NCBI RefSeq assembly: GCF_900095795.1
Contig: NZ_LT608328.1
Location: forward strand, 2,721,001-2,785,000
Length of the DNA stretch: 64,000 nt
DNA from: Petrimonas mucosa
Lineage (GTDB): Bacteria; Bacteroidota; Bacteroidia; Bacteroidales; Dysgonomonadaceae
Direction: 5' to 3'
Positions within the stretch are counted from its first letter, which is position 1; each line of letters starts with the position of its first letter. This document shows, piece after piece, positions 34,201 to 42,118 of the stretch. The translations under genes were made by a program, and so were the position numbers. The notes below the pieces were generated by a model, which was given only the letters and a program-made list of their open reading frames with translations, was not told the DNA's origin and did not search any database.

Positions 34201-36439
34201 GGCCACCCTCTTTGTGGCATCGGTAGGTTATCACGAAGTCTACGTGAACGGCCTGAAAATCGGCGACCATGTACTGGCACCCGCAGTAACCGACCATACA
34301 CAACGTGCACGCTACATTGCCTACGATATTGCACCGGCATTGGAAGAGGGGACAAATGTAATTGCAATCTGGCTAGGTACTTCCTGGTCGATCTTCGCAC
34401 CCTATGCAACCCCCGACAAACCCAGGACACCTATTGTGACGGCCCAGGGCGACATCTTCGGCAAGAGAGGTGAAAAACTGGCCAGCATCATCACCGACGA
34501 GTCGTGGAAAACACATCCTAGTCCCAACAAGCTGATCGGCAACTGGGGATTCGGCGTTGGCGGATATGGCGGAGAGATATGGGATGCCAACAAGGAGATC
34601 GAGGAGTGGAACCTGGCAAGCTACAACGACCAGTCATGGAGCAATGCAACGGTCTATAACCCAGCATTGAAGATCTCTGCCCAACGTGTGGAACCTAACA
34701 GACTCTCTGCCGAGATTAAACCTGTCGCAATAGAGAGCCGCCCCGACGGTACATACCGGATCGATATGGGAGTCAATTTTGCTGGATGGACCGAAATTGC
34801 CGTGGAAGGGAAGCCGGGCGACACGATCAGCTTCCAGTTCTCAGAGCGGCAACAGGATGATATGACCTTCGGCTTGCATAACCTCTACGTGGTTGGACCT
34901 TCAGGCAAGGGGACCTTCAGGAACAGGTTCAATTACAGTTCCGGAAGATGGATTACGGTAAAGGGACTCACATCGGCTCCTGCAATGGAGGATATCAAAG
35001 GGTGGATGGTACGGACCGACTATGCTGACGCCACCTCCTTCACATGCTCCGACCCGTTGCAAAACTGGATCTACAATACCGTCAACTGGACATTCGAGAA
35101 TCTCTCCCTTGGCGGGTACATCGTGGACTGTCCGCAGCGTGAACGGTTCGGGTATGGCGGTGATGCCCATGCCACCTCCGAAACCGGAATGCTCAACTAT
35201 AGCCTGGGCGCCTTCTACAACAAATGGCTTGAAGATTGGCGGGATGTGCAGGGAACCGAACCGATGGTTGGAAACATGAACGACCCCAGCTGGGCGAGGA
35301 GACAGGAGGGGAGTGGCAGGAAGCTCGGCGGAGGGATTCTCCCCCAGACAGCTCCCACCTACCATGGCGGTGGTGGACCGGCCTGGGGTGGAATTGTGGT
35401 CACCCTACCCTGGTTCATGTACCAGTATCAGGGCGACCTGCGTGTCCTGGAGGAGAATTTCGAGATGATAAAAGGATGGCTCGCCTTTCTGGATATTCAT
35501 GTCGAAAACAACCTGTTGAAACGCTATGGCGGACAGTGGGACTTTCTGGGCGACTGGCTCTGGCCAGGGGCAACGGCGCAGGGGATGAACAACTATTCCG
35601 ACGAAAACCTCTTCTTCAACAACTGTTACTGGATTTACAACCTGAAAACGGCGGCGAAGGTGGCCGAAACCATTGGGAGGAGGGCTGAAGCCGGAAAATG
35701 GAAACGTCAAGCCGAAATATCTTCCCAGGCTCTTCACGACAAATATTACCATGCCGATGACCATAACTATTCCGATCGGACCATGCGGAGTCTTTCGGCT
35801 GCGCTCTATGGAGATATCATGCCCCAAGAGATTCGTCCACTGGTGATGCAACGGCTGGAAAGAGAGATTCTGCTCAACCGGAACGGCCATATCGATGTGG
35901 GAATCACCGCAGGAGCGATGCTTTTCAAGGTGTTGCGCGAAGAGGGTCGTGACGACCTTATCTATGCCATGACCTCACAGACCACTTACCCCAGCTGGGG
36001 ATTCATGCGCGAGAACGGCGCCACCACCATCTGGGAGATGTGGGAAAAGGATCTTCCCGGACACTCCCTGCTTCACAGCTCCTACCTCTATCCCGGGGCA
36101 TGGTACATCGATGGCGTTGGCGGCATCAGGAGAAGGGACGATTCACCCGGATTCAGGAAGGTTGATATCCGTGTTCCGAAATTACCGGAAGAAAAGCTAT
36201 CTTGGGCAAAGACACGTTTCAACTCCCCGGCCGGCACGATCGAGTCGTACTGGAAAAGAGAAAACGGAAAAACCATGCTTGTAGTAACTGTTCCGCCCAA
36301 CTGCTCGGCTACGGTCTATTTCCCCGATGAAACAGGCAGGAGCATACGTGAAAACTCCGGTTTGGCAAAAGTGGCCGGCAAGAAGAATGGATACCGGCTG
36401 TTTGAAATATCTTCAGGAAACTATATCTTTGAGAATTAA
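31229..36439 (+). CDS. Tandem double GH78-type alpha-L-rhamnosidase, lipoprotein
   Basis: One frame of 1736 aa contains two complete rhamnosidase-like enzymes behind a single lipoprotein signal (LLLGGCAV). Module 1 (about 45-830) has a rhamnosidase beta-sandwich and an (alpha/alpha)6 barrel with MDCPSRERAGW (Asp445, Glu450); it lacks the fibronectin-like N-domain. Module 2 (about 835-1736) starts again with that domain (TTEYLTNPTGLDVRDPRFSW), has its own sandwiches (FVASVGYHEVYVNG) and a barrel with VDCPQRERFGYGGD (Asp1300, Glu1305). Both motifs are slightly different from the classic QRDERxGW, so the two sites probably have different specificities. Normal GH78 enzymes are about 900 aa. The start is one of several Met codons (31229, 31247); all precede the same signal. 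Confidence 0.9.
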   Translation: MMYRQVMKKLSIKGHRRVVGSFYLCLLTLLLGGCAVNNTKKQEPEQLMQKAVPVWAEGREKEMNLTLGFRGVIETTPQSQTVLQIAASTVYRVFLNGEFVGSGPARAGHGYYRVDRYDLSDRVRSGENIVAIEVAGYNINTFYTIDQPSFLQAEATVNGKVVLHTGDNDQFEATEIRERLQKVERYSYQRPFTEYYRLEEGYDRWRSDKGQALKKVKLTQQPKVNLLPRGVDHPTYTMLRPVKQYSKGTFTKQIPKSYRRDRSLVNISEKLKGYTVATLEVTPSQRIQELQTVTRERLNTPYTGSSPIVVGESEFSILDFGINQTGFIGAVVRCSEPTELWFHFDEMLTDDDVISKRRMSDVNNQVVYELQPGEYHIESFEPYTLKFLKIMVTKGACQVADIYLREFASPENPNATFTSSNEKLNRIYDAAKQTYRQNALDIFMDCPSRERAGWLCDSYFTAIMEKEFTGASKVAYNFYQNYALPEKFEFLPEGMLPMCYPADHYNGDFIPNWTLWFIIQIDDYAQRGGDPKLVADLQERISDLLKYFERFENEDGLLEKLESWIFVEWSKANSLVQDVNYPTNMLYSSALESAARLYGREEWKRKSEHLRDQILKQSFNGEFFIDNAVRENGKLKVTDQITEVCQYYAFFFNVATPESHPALWKKLTEEFGPNRDTETTYPHVAIANAFIGNYLRVDILSRYGLQEQLISEIEEYFFYMAERTGTLWENVHSQASCNHGFASYIAHVLYRDVLGISNIDYLDNKVTIRFTDLDLDHCSGSIPVGSEVIRLEWRKAGEQILYRLQVPSGYEVTVENRSKYRLIDLESKEYKQTRLYPTELTTEYLTNPTGLDVRDPRFSWKLTTTDRQAFGQLQTAYRILVSTSKEDLDKERGNVWDTGWISSDKMQLVSYQGKPLQSDQTYFWKVAVKDEKGIPSTFSETASFTTGLFSETEWRAKWIGTREIYDPAAGPNKIYDPWFRKSVNLTGKPAKATLFVASVGYHEVYVNGLKIGDHVLAPAVTDHTQRARYIAYDIAPALEEGTNVIAIWLGTSWSIFAPYATPDKPRTPIVTAQGDIFGKRGEKLASIITDESWKTHPSPNKLIGNWGFGVGGYGGEIWDANKEIEEWNLASYNDQSWSNATVYNPALKISAQRVEPNRLSAEIKPVAIESRPDGTYRIDMGVNFAGWTEIAVEGKPGDTISFQFSERQQDDMTFGLHNLYVVGPSGKGTFRNRFNYSSGRWITVKGLTSAPAMEDIKGWMVRTDYADATSFTCSDPLQNWIYNTVNWTFENLSLGGYIVDCPQRERFGYGGDAHATSETGMLNYSLGAFYNKWLEDWRDVQGTEPMVGNMNDPSWARRQEGSGRKLGGGILPQTAPTYHGGGGPAWGGIVVTLPWFMYQYQGDLRVLEENFEMIKGWLAFLDIHVENNLLKRYGGQWDFLGDWLWPGATAQGMNNYSDENLFFNNCYWIYNLKTAAKVAETIGRRAEAGKWKRQAEISSQALHDKYYHADDHNYSDRTMRSLSAALYGDIMPQEIRPLVMQRLEREILLNRNGHIDVGITAGAMLFKVLREEGRDDLIYAMTSQTTYPSWGFMRENGATTIWEMWEKDLPGHSLLHSSYLYPGAWYIDGVGGIRRRDDSPGFRKVDIRVPKLPEEKLSWAKTRFNSPAGTIESYWKRENGKTMLVVTVPPNCSATVYFPDETGRSIRENSGLAKVAGKKNGYRLFEISSGNYIFEN

Positions 36440-36463
36440 TAAATAATAAACTGTACTAATTTT

Positions 36464-39190
36464 ATGAGACACACCATTTTATTCACTGCAATCCTACTAT
36501 CCGTTCTCTTGGTCGGATGTAGCGGAGGGAAGTTAAAGGTAACCTCCCTCAAAGTAGAGATGCAGGAAAATCCGGTAGGACTGAACACCCTTGCACCACG
36601 GTTTTCCTGGCAAATAAGCTCAACAACACCCGATCTGGTTCAGCAATCTTACCAGATTCAGGTTGCCCTGACGGAAGAGGAGCTGAAAAAGGGTATCAAT
36701 CTGTTGTGGGATTCGGGAGTTGTCGATAGCGACCTATCTGTACTTATCCCCTACCGGGGAGAATCCCTCGTGTCGAGAGGCAAATATTACTGGCGCGTAA
36801 AAGTAAACAGCAACCAGGGCAGTAGCGACTGGAGCAAAATCGCTCATTGGTCGATGGCACTGCTGGACGATTCGGACTGGCAGGCCAAATGGATCGGTGA
36901 GGATTCACTCTCCAATCCCGGCGAGACAGCTGCGAAAAACACAAGATTGGCCGCACGCTACCTGAGGAAACCGTTCGAGGCGAACAAGGGTAACATTCAA
37001 AGTGCCGTCATCTATGTTTCGGGACTTGGATCCTATGAAGCCTACCTTAACGGAAAACGGGTTTCGGAAGATGTACTGGCTCCTACCGTCTCCTGGTATC
37101 CCAACCGTGTCTACTACAACACTTTCGACGTAACTCCCCTTGTGAAGAAGGGTGCGAATCTGCTGGCCGTCAAGCTGGGTAACGGCAGATTTTTCGGGAT
37201 GCGTGAATCTCCCACCCAGGTGTTTGGATTGCCCCGCCTGCTGGCTCAACTCGAGATTGAATATGCCGACGGTTCCAAAGAGGTGATCGTCAGTGATGAA
37301 ACCTGGAAAGTGACCTCAAAAGGTCCTATCGTTGCCAACAACGAGTTTGATGGAGAGGAGTACGACGCCCGCCTCGAACTTGCCGGATGGGAATCTGCAG
37401 GCTACGATGACTCCTCCTGGCTCCAGGCAGATATCATGGATGCGCCCGGAGGCAAGCTCACAGCCCAAACCAACCCCAATCTCAGGGTAATGGAAGAGAT
37501 CAAGCCGGTAAGCATCACCCCTCTTTCTGACGGCAAGTTTATTCTCGACATGGGACAGAACATGGTGGGATGGCTGAAGGTCAACAACCTGAACGGGAAA
37601 AAGGATCAGCCAATAACGTTCCGTTTTGCCGAGATACTGAATCCCGACAGCACCATCTATCTGGCAAATATCCGCTCTGCGAAGGTGACCGATATCTATA
37701 CTCCTGCCCGTGACGGAGCGTTCAGCTGGGAACCCTCTTTTGTATACCACGGCTTCCGTTTTGTTGAGATCTCGGGATTGGATGAAGAGCCCGCATTGAG
37801 CAACTTCACCGGGAAGGTGGTCTACGACAGGATGGAGACTACCGGATGGTTCGAAACCTCAAATCAGGTTATCAACCAGACCTTCAAGAATGCCTACTGG
37901 GGAATCAGGGGCAACTATCGTGGAATGCCCACCGACTGTCCGCAACGCGATGAACGGCAAGGCTGGCTAGGTGACAGGGCAACCGGATGTTTCGGTGAAG
38001 CATTCATTTTCGACAATGCTCACCTCTACAGCAAATGGACACAGGATATTGAGGATTCTCAAAGCCCAGAGGGAAGCATCTCGGTGGTTTCACCCCGCTA
38101 CTGGACCATCTATCATGACGACGTAACCTGGCCGGCAGCCTATTTCTACGCCGCAAAGATGCTCTACCACCAGTATGGCGATAGTGAACCGATCCGGAAA
38201 CATTACGCTTCGATGAAGCGCTATCTGGAGCGCGTTCAGGAGGTATCCATGCAGGATTTCATTCTTACCAAGGATGCTTATGGCGACTGGTGTATGCCGC
38301 CCGAAAGGCAGGAGCTGATTCACTCGCAGGATCCTGCACGCAAGACTGCCGGTGCGGTGCTGAGCACCACCATGTACTACAGTTTGCTCAATCTGATGGT
38401 GGAATTTGCACAATTAACAGGAAACGAGCAGGATATCCCCGGATTCCAGGAACTTGCAGGCAAGATAAGGGAGGCATACAATGCACGGTTCTTCAATGCG
38501 GACTCGGCAAAATATGACAACAACACGGTAACGGCCAATATCTTGTCGCTCCAGCTGGGTCTGGTTCCCGAAGGGAAGGAGCAACAGGTATTCGACAATA
38601 TCGTACAGAAAACCGAAGTTGACTTCGACGGACATGTAAGCACGGGAGTGCTGGGTATCCAGCAGTTGATGCGTGGGCTGACACAGCACGGAAACGTTGA
38701 TTTGGCTTACAAGATCGCCACAAACGAAACTTACCCGAGCTGGGGTTACATGATCAAGAAAGGAGCCACCACCATCTGGGAACTCTGGAACGGTGATACT
38801 GCAGACCCTGCGATGAACTCGGCCAACCATGTCATGTTGCTGGGCGACCTGATCATCTGGTATTACGAAGATCTGGCCGGAATCAAAAACTATCCTGGCA
38901 GCGTAGCCTACAAGAAATTGTGGATGGAGCCCAAGTTCCCCGAAGGCTTGAGTCATGTAAAAGCTTCGTACAAGTCGGCATACGGTGAAATACGAAGCGA
39001 ATGGAGCAGAGAGAACGGCAAGTTCAGCTGGAATATCACCATCCCGGGCAACTCCTCGGCCGTGGTTAAATTGCCAAAAGAGCTGCAGATCGCGACACCC
39101 GATCAACCCGGCGTAAGAAACGTAACGGAGACCGAATCGGGGATCGAGATAGTACTGGGATCCGGCAGCTATACATTAGTCTCCAAATAA
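36464..39190 (+). CDS. GH78 alpha-L-rhamnosidase, lipoprotein
   Basis: This 908-aa enzyme is the most canonical GH78 in the cluster and the last operon gene. A lipoprotein signal (VLLVGCSG) is followed directly by the fibronectin-like domain (LKVEMQENPVGL...APRFSWQI), the sandwiches (YVSGLGSYEAYLNG, FILDMGQNMVGW) and the barrel with TDCPQRDERQGWLGD (Asp491, Glu497). The C-terminal domain ends with a PGNSSAVVKLP sandwich. It hydrolyses terminal alpha-L-rhamnose with inversion. No strong hairpin terminator is visible after it. Confidence 0.94.
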   Translation: MRHTILFTAILLSVLLVGCSGGKLKVTSLKVEMQENPVGLNTLAPRFSWQISSTTPDLVQQSYQIQVALTEEELKKGINLLWDSGVVDSDLSVLIPYRGESLVSRGKYYWRVKVNSNQGSSDWSKIAHWSMALLDDSDWQAKWIGEDSLSNPGETAAKNTRLAARYLRKPFEANKGNIQSAVIYVSGLGSYEAYLNGKRVSEDVLAPTVSWYPNRVYYNTFDVTPLVKKGANLLAVKLGNGRFFGMRESPTQVFGLPRLLAQLEIEYADGSKEVIVSDETWKVTSKGPIVANNEFDGEEYDARLELAGWESAGYDDSSWLQADIMDAPGGKLTAQTNPNLRVMEEIKPVSITPLSDGKFILDMGQNMVGWLKVNNLNGKKDQPITFRFAEILNPDSTIYLANIRSAKVTDIYTPARDGAFSWEPSFVYHGFRFVEISGLDEEPALSNFTGKVVYDRMETTGWFETSNQVINQTFKNAYWGIRGNYRGMPTDCPQRDERQGWLGDRATGCFGEAFIFDNAHLYSKWTQDIEDSQSPEGSISVVSPRYWTIYHDDVTWPAAYFYAAKMLYHQYGDSEPIRKHYASMKRYLERVQEVSMQDFILTKDAYGDWCMPPERQELIHSQDPARKTAGAVLSTTMYYSLLNLMVEFAQLTGNEQDIPGFQELAGKIREAYNARFFNADSAKYDNNTVTANILSLQLGLVPEGKEQQVFDNIVQKTEVDFDGHVSTGVLGIQQLMRGLTQHGNVDLAYKIATNETYPSWGYMIKKGATTIWELWNGDTADPAMNSANHVMLLGDLIIWYYEDLAGIKNYPGSVAYKKLWMEPKFPEGLSHVKASYKSAYGEIRSEWSRENGKFSWNITIPGNSSAVVKLPKELQIATPDQPGVRNVTETESGIEIVLGSGSYTLVSK

Positions 39191-39283
39191 TGACAGAGCC
39201 ATTCTACAAACCGTTACGGATAAATTAACCGAAGAGGAAGATCGACTTTTAAAGGGGGGTTAGGCTTTTATATAAAATTTTGT

Positions 39284-39291
39284 TACATTTG
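39284..39291 (+). promoter_or_regulatory. Promoter -7 box upstream of the DUF3316 gene
   Basis: TACATTTG fits TAnnTTTG; no matching -33 TTTG is seen. A perfect palindrome overlaps the 3' end of this box and covers the expected transcription start, so the promoter is probably controlled by a repressor. Confidence 0.5.
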
Positions 39292-39313
39292 TAATTCGAA
39301 TGTCGAATTACAA
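39289..39313. promoter_or_regulatory. Perfect 25-bp palindrome, candidate operator
   Basis: The arms TTGTAATTCGA (39289-39299) and TCGAATTACAA (39303-39313) are exact complements around a 3-nt centre. The site overlaps the -7 box and ends 6 nt before the ATG of the DUF3316 gene. Dyad symmetry of this size at a start site is typical of a dimeric repressor operator. There is no U-run, so it is not a terminator. Confidence 0.65.
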
Positions 39314-39319
39314 GCAAAC

Positions 39320-40165
39320 ATGAAAAGGTTCCCCGAGGCGATCAGAATTACGGTCACTCTATTCGTAACGGTTTGTTCGATCTCACTTTTCGCACAGGAA
39401 GGTGAATTCAAATCGGTCAATCAAGCCACGCTTCTGGGGGTAGGCAAGGCTTTTCTGACCGACACCTATCTATCACCGCTGGAATATGCAGGGTTAACCA
39501 CTTCCCTGTTGCACGACCGCATCGGTCCCACCCGACACTTCAACAACAAGTTGCTGCTGCAGCAGCAGTTCCAGATTGATCTGGCATTTACCCGCAATCC
39601 CTCGGCATCCGCATCGGAATATGCCGGCGACGTTTCATACAACATCAATGCATTTTATCCCTTCTTCCGAAACGGCCGGTTCAGCTTTTTCGGCGGATTT
39701 GGAGGAGATGCCTCACTGGGCGGCATCTATAACGTACGCAACTCCAATAATCCGGGTTCACTCAAAACTTCCGTGAACCTCGATCTCTCCGCAATGGCAA
39801 TCTACTCCTTGCGGAAGGTCACTCTCCGCTGGCAGCTGACCACCCCGTTCACGGGCGTCTTCTTTTCACCTGCCTACGGGCAATCCTATTACGAGATCTT
39901 CTCCCTGGGCAACGACAAGGGGACGGTACGGTTTGCGTGGTTCCAGAACCAGCAGGCGCTACGCAACTATTTCACCCTCGATATTCCCTTCAACAACATT
40001 ACCCTCCGCGCCGGATACCTGGGTGATTACTACAGGACCGATGTCAGTGAGATTGTCACAACCATCGTTTCACACCAGTTTGTGGTAGGCATGGCCGTAG
40101 AGTCACTCAATTTTGGCGGAAAAAGGGCAAGAGACAACAGAGATATCAAAAGCAGTTTTTATTAG
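39320..40165 (+). CDS. DUF3316 outer-membrane beta-barrel-like protein
   Basis: The 281-aa protein has a signal peptide (VCSISLFAQ) and the DUF3316 hallmark DTYLSPLEYAG shortly after it. It consists of alternating hydrophobic beta-strands expected of an outer-membrane barrel and ends near an aromatic Tyr. Function is unknown across the family. It sits just behind a promoter with a perfect palindrome, so it is likely regulated separately from the rhamnosidase operon. The next gene starts 31 nt downstream. Confidence 0.85.
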   Translation: MKRFPEAIRITVTLFVTVCSISLFAQEGEFKSVNQATLLGVGKAFLTDTYLSPLEYAGLTTSLLHDRIGPTRHFNNKLLLQQQFQIDLAFTRNPSASASEYAGDVSYNINAFYPFFRNGRFSFFGGFGGDASLGGIYNVRNSNNPGSLKTSVNLDLSAMAIYSLRKVTLRWQLTTPFTGVFFSPAYGQSYYEIFSLGNDKGTVRFAWFQNQQALRNYFTLDIPFNNITLRAGYLGDYYRTDVSEIVTTIVSHQFVVGMAVESLNFGGKRARDNRDIKSSFY

Positions 40166-40196
40166 GTTATTACTCCAAGTTCAACGCAAATTGAAA

Positions 40197-41369
40197 ATGA
40201 AATATAATTTCGACGAAATCATCGACCGTTCAGCTTCCCACTGTGTGAAAATTGACAGACTGAAAGCGGTTTTCGGACGCGATGATCTCATTCCCCTCTG
40301 GGTAGCCGACATGGATTTCCTCTCGCCTCCAGCCATCGCCGAAGCGCTGATCGAGAGAACCCGGCATGGCATCTTCGGATATACGGTTCCCGACAACGGT
40401 TACTACAACTCTATCATCGACTGGCTCAGGCAGCGGCACAGTTATGAGGTACGCCGTGAAGAGATAACTTTCGTTCCGGGGGTGGTGAAAGGGATTGCTT
40501 TTGCCATCGACGCATTTACACGGAAGAACGATAAAATCATCATCCAGCCACCTGTCTACCATCCGTTCCGGATAGTTCCCGAGTCGCTTGGCCGTGAGGT
40601 AATCAACAATCCGCTCCTGTTCGATAACGGAAGATACTCCATCGATTTTGATGGATTGAGAAGAATCGTTGCAGAAAATGAGTGCAAGATACTGCTCCTC
40701 TGCAGCCCCCACAATCCTGCAGGAAGAGTGTGGCATGAAGATGAGCTGAAACAACTGGCCGAGATCTGTTACGACAACAATATCCTGGTTATTTCCGACG
40801 AGATCCACTCCGATCTCACCCTACCGGGATACAGACACCGTCCGTTTGCTACCGTCTCGGAGAAGGCCAGAAAGAACAGCATCACCTTGATGGCGCCAAG
40901 CAAAACCTTCAACATTGCCGGGATTGTCAGCTCTTTCGCCGTAACACACAATCCGGAAATCAGGAAGCAGTATCTGGGCTATCTGTCTCCCCGCGAACTC
41001 GATCAGCCCACCATCCATGCCTTGGTTGCCACCGAGGCGGCCTATCGTGAGGGCAGAGAATGGCTCGATGAAGCCATAGCCTACATTCAGAAGAATATCA
41101 CCTTTGTGGAGAGTTTCCTGAAGGAGCATATTCCGCAAATCAAGGTGATCAGGCCGGAGGCCACCTTCCTGCTCTGGCTCGATTGCAGGGAATTACATCT
41201 CACACAGAAGGAGCTGGTATACCTCTTTGTTCACAAGGCGGGGCTGGCCCTCAACAACGGCACAATCTTCGGGAAGGAGGGAGAGGGCTTTATGCGGTTG
41301 AACGTAGGCACTACCCTTTCGACCCTTGAAAAAGCCCTCGATAAATTGAGAAAAGCGATAAACGGCTAA
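40197..41369 (+). CDS. MalY/PatB-type PLP-dependent aminotransferase (cystathionine beta-lyase)
   Basis: I start at ATG 40197 (MKYNFDEIIDRSASHCVKID), the usual beginning of the MalY/PatB group; an upstream in-frame ATG at 40113 overlaps the DUF3316 gene. The 390-aa fold-type-I PLP enzyme shows PLWVADMDF, PHNPAGRVW, ISDEIHSDL and APSKTFNIAG, where Lys236 should bind PLP. These enzymes cleave cystathionine or cysteine S-conjugates to pyruvate, ammonia and a thiol. It is cytoplasmic and complete. Confidence 0.92.
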   Translation: MKYNFDEIIDRSASHCVKIDRLKAVFGRDDLIPLWVADMDFLSPPAIAEALIERTRHGIFGYTVPDNGYYNSIIDWLRQRHSYEVRREEITFVPGVVKGIAFAIDAFTRKNDKIIIQPPVYHPFRIVPESLGREVINNPLLFDNGRYSIDFDGLRRIVAENECKILLLCSPHNPAGRVWHEDELKQLAEICYDNNILVISDEIHSDLTLPGYRHRPFATVSEKARKNSITLMAPSKTFNIAGIVSSFAVTHNPEIRKQYLGYLSPRELDQPTIHALVATEAAYREGREWLDEAIAYIQKNITFVESFLKEHIPQIKVIRPEATFLLWLDCRELHLTQKELVYLFVHKAGLALNNGTIFGKEGEGFMRLNVGTTLSTLEKALDKLRKAING

Positions 41370-41427
41370 AACTATTTTTACCGCAGGTTGTTAAAAGACT
41401 ACATACTTAATTTAAAAAACAGACTAG

Positions 41428-42018
41428 ATGAAAATTACTGACAGCAAGTACGTAACCCTGACATACGATCTCAACGTAGGCGAAGGCGACGAGCGTGAAC
41501 TCATGGAACAGGCCACCCCCGAAAGGCCACTCGAATTTATCTTCGGGACAAATTCAATGCTGAAGGCATTCGAGGACAATATTTACGGACTTTCGGAAGG
41601 TGACAGTTTCAAGTTTTCCCTGACTCCAGATGAAGCGTACGGTGATTATGACGAAACAAGGATCATCGATCTTCCGAAAAGCATCTTCGAGGTGGATGGC
41701 AAGATAGATCACCAGATGCTTTTTGAAGGCAACACTTTGCCCATGATGGACTCCGACGGCAACCGGCTGACGGGATCGGTTGTCTCCATCACCGAAGATA
41801 CGGTTACCATGGATTTCAACCATCCGCTGGCGGGAGAGACCATGCATTTTGAAGGGGTTATACAGGGAGTCAGGGATGCTTCCCCCGAAGAGATCGCAGC
41901 CTTGTTCTCCGGCGGAGGATGTGGATGCGGAAACGACAGTTGCGGATGCGGCGATGAAGGCGATTCATGTGGTTGTGGAAGCGGAGACGGAGGCTGTGGA
42001 GGCGGTTGCAGCTGCTAA
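41428..42018 (+). CDS. slyD: SlyD-like FKBP peptidyl-prolyl isomerase with Cys-rich tail
   Basis: The 196-aa protein has the FKBP core split by an insert-in-flap domain, as in SlyD: LTYDLNVGEGD, FGTNSMLKAFEDNIYGL and SLTPDEAYGDYDE. The last 33 residues are Gly/Cys-rich with nine cysteines in CGCG-type pairs, equivalent to the nickel-binding tail of E. coli SlyD but richer in Cys than His. It should act as a cytoplasmic prolyl isomerase and metal-binding chaperone. A hairpin terminator follows. Confidence 0.92.
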   Translation: MKITDSKYVTLTYDLNVGEGDERELMEQATPERPLEFIFGTNSMLKAFEDNIYGLSEGDSFKFSLTPDEAYGDYDETRIIDLPKSIFEVDGKIDHQMLFEGNTLPMMDSDGNRLTGSVVSITEDTVTMDFNHPLAGETMHFEGVIQGVRDASPEEIAALFSGGGCGCGNDSCGCGDEGDSCGCGSGDGGCGGGCSC

Positions 42019-42038
42019 CCCTTTTCCGGCTGATATAT

Positions 42039-42080
42039 AAAAAATCACAGGTATGGATCATGCCTGCGATTTTTTTTTCA
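42039..42080 (+). terminator. Rho-independent terminator after slyD
   Basis: A long near-palindrome (AAAAAATCACAGGTATG pairing with CATGCCTGCGATTTTTT, two A-C mismatches) is followed by a run of about nine T residues. It separates slyD from aroC. Confidence 0.85.
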
Positions 42081-42093
42081 CGTTAATTGATCG

Positions 42094-42101
42094 TATTTTT
42101 G
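42094..42101 (+). promoter_or_regulatory. Promoter -7 box of aroC
   Basis: TATTTTTG matches TAnnTTTG and lies 17 nt upstream of the aroC ATG, directly after the slyD terminator. The -33 region is T-rich without an exact TTTG at the right spacing. Confidence 0.5.
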
Positions 42102-42118
42102 CATAAAAGAACTCAAAG

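Noticed and set aside
39283-39294. BlaI/MecI-type operator (TACA-NN-TGTA)
   Set aside because: TTACATTTGTAA fits the loose pattern, but it also arises by chance from the -7 box sequence and no BlaI-type regulator is in the window.
41910-42018. Gly/Cys repeats as a separate small metal-binding protein
   Set aside because: They are in frame with the FKBP domain and form the expected SlyD tail.
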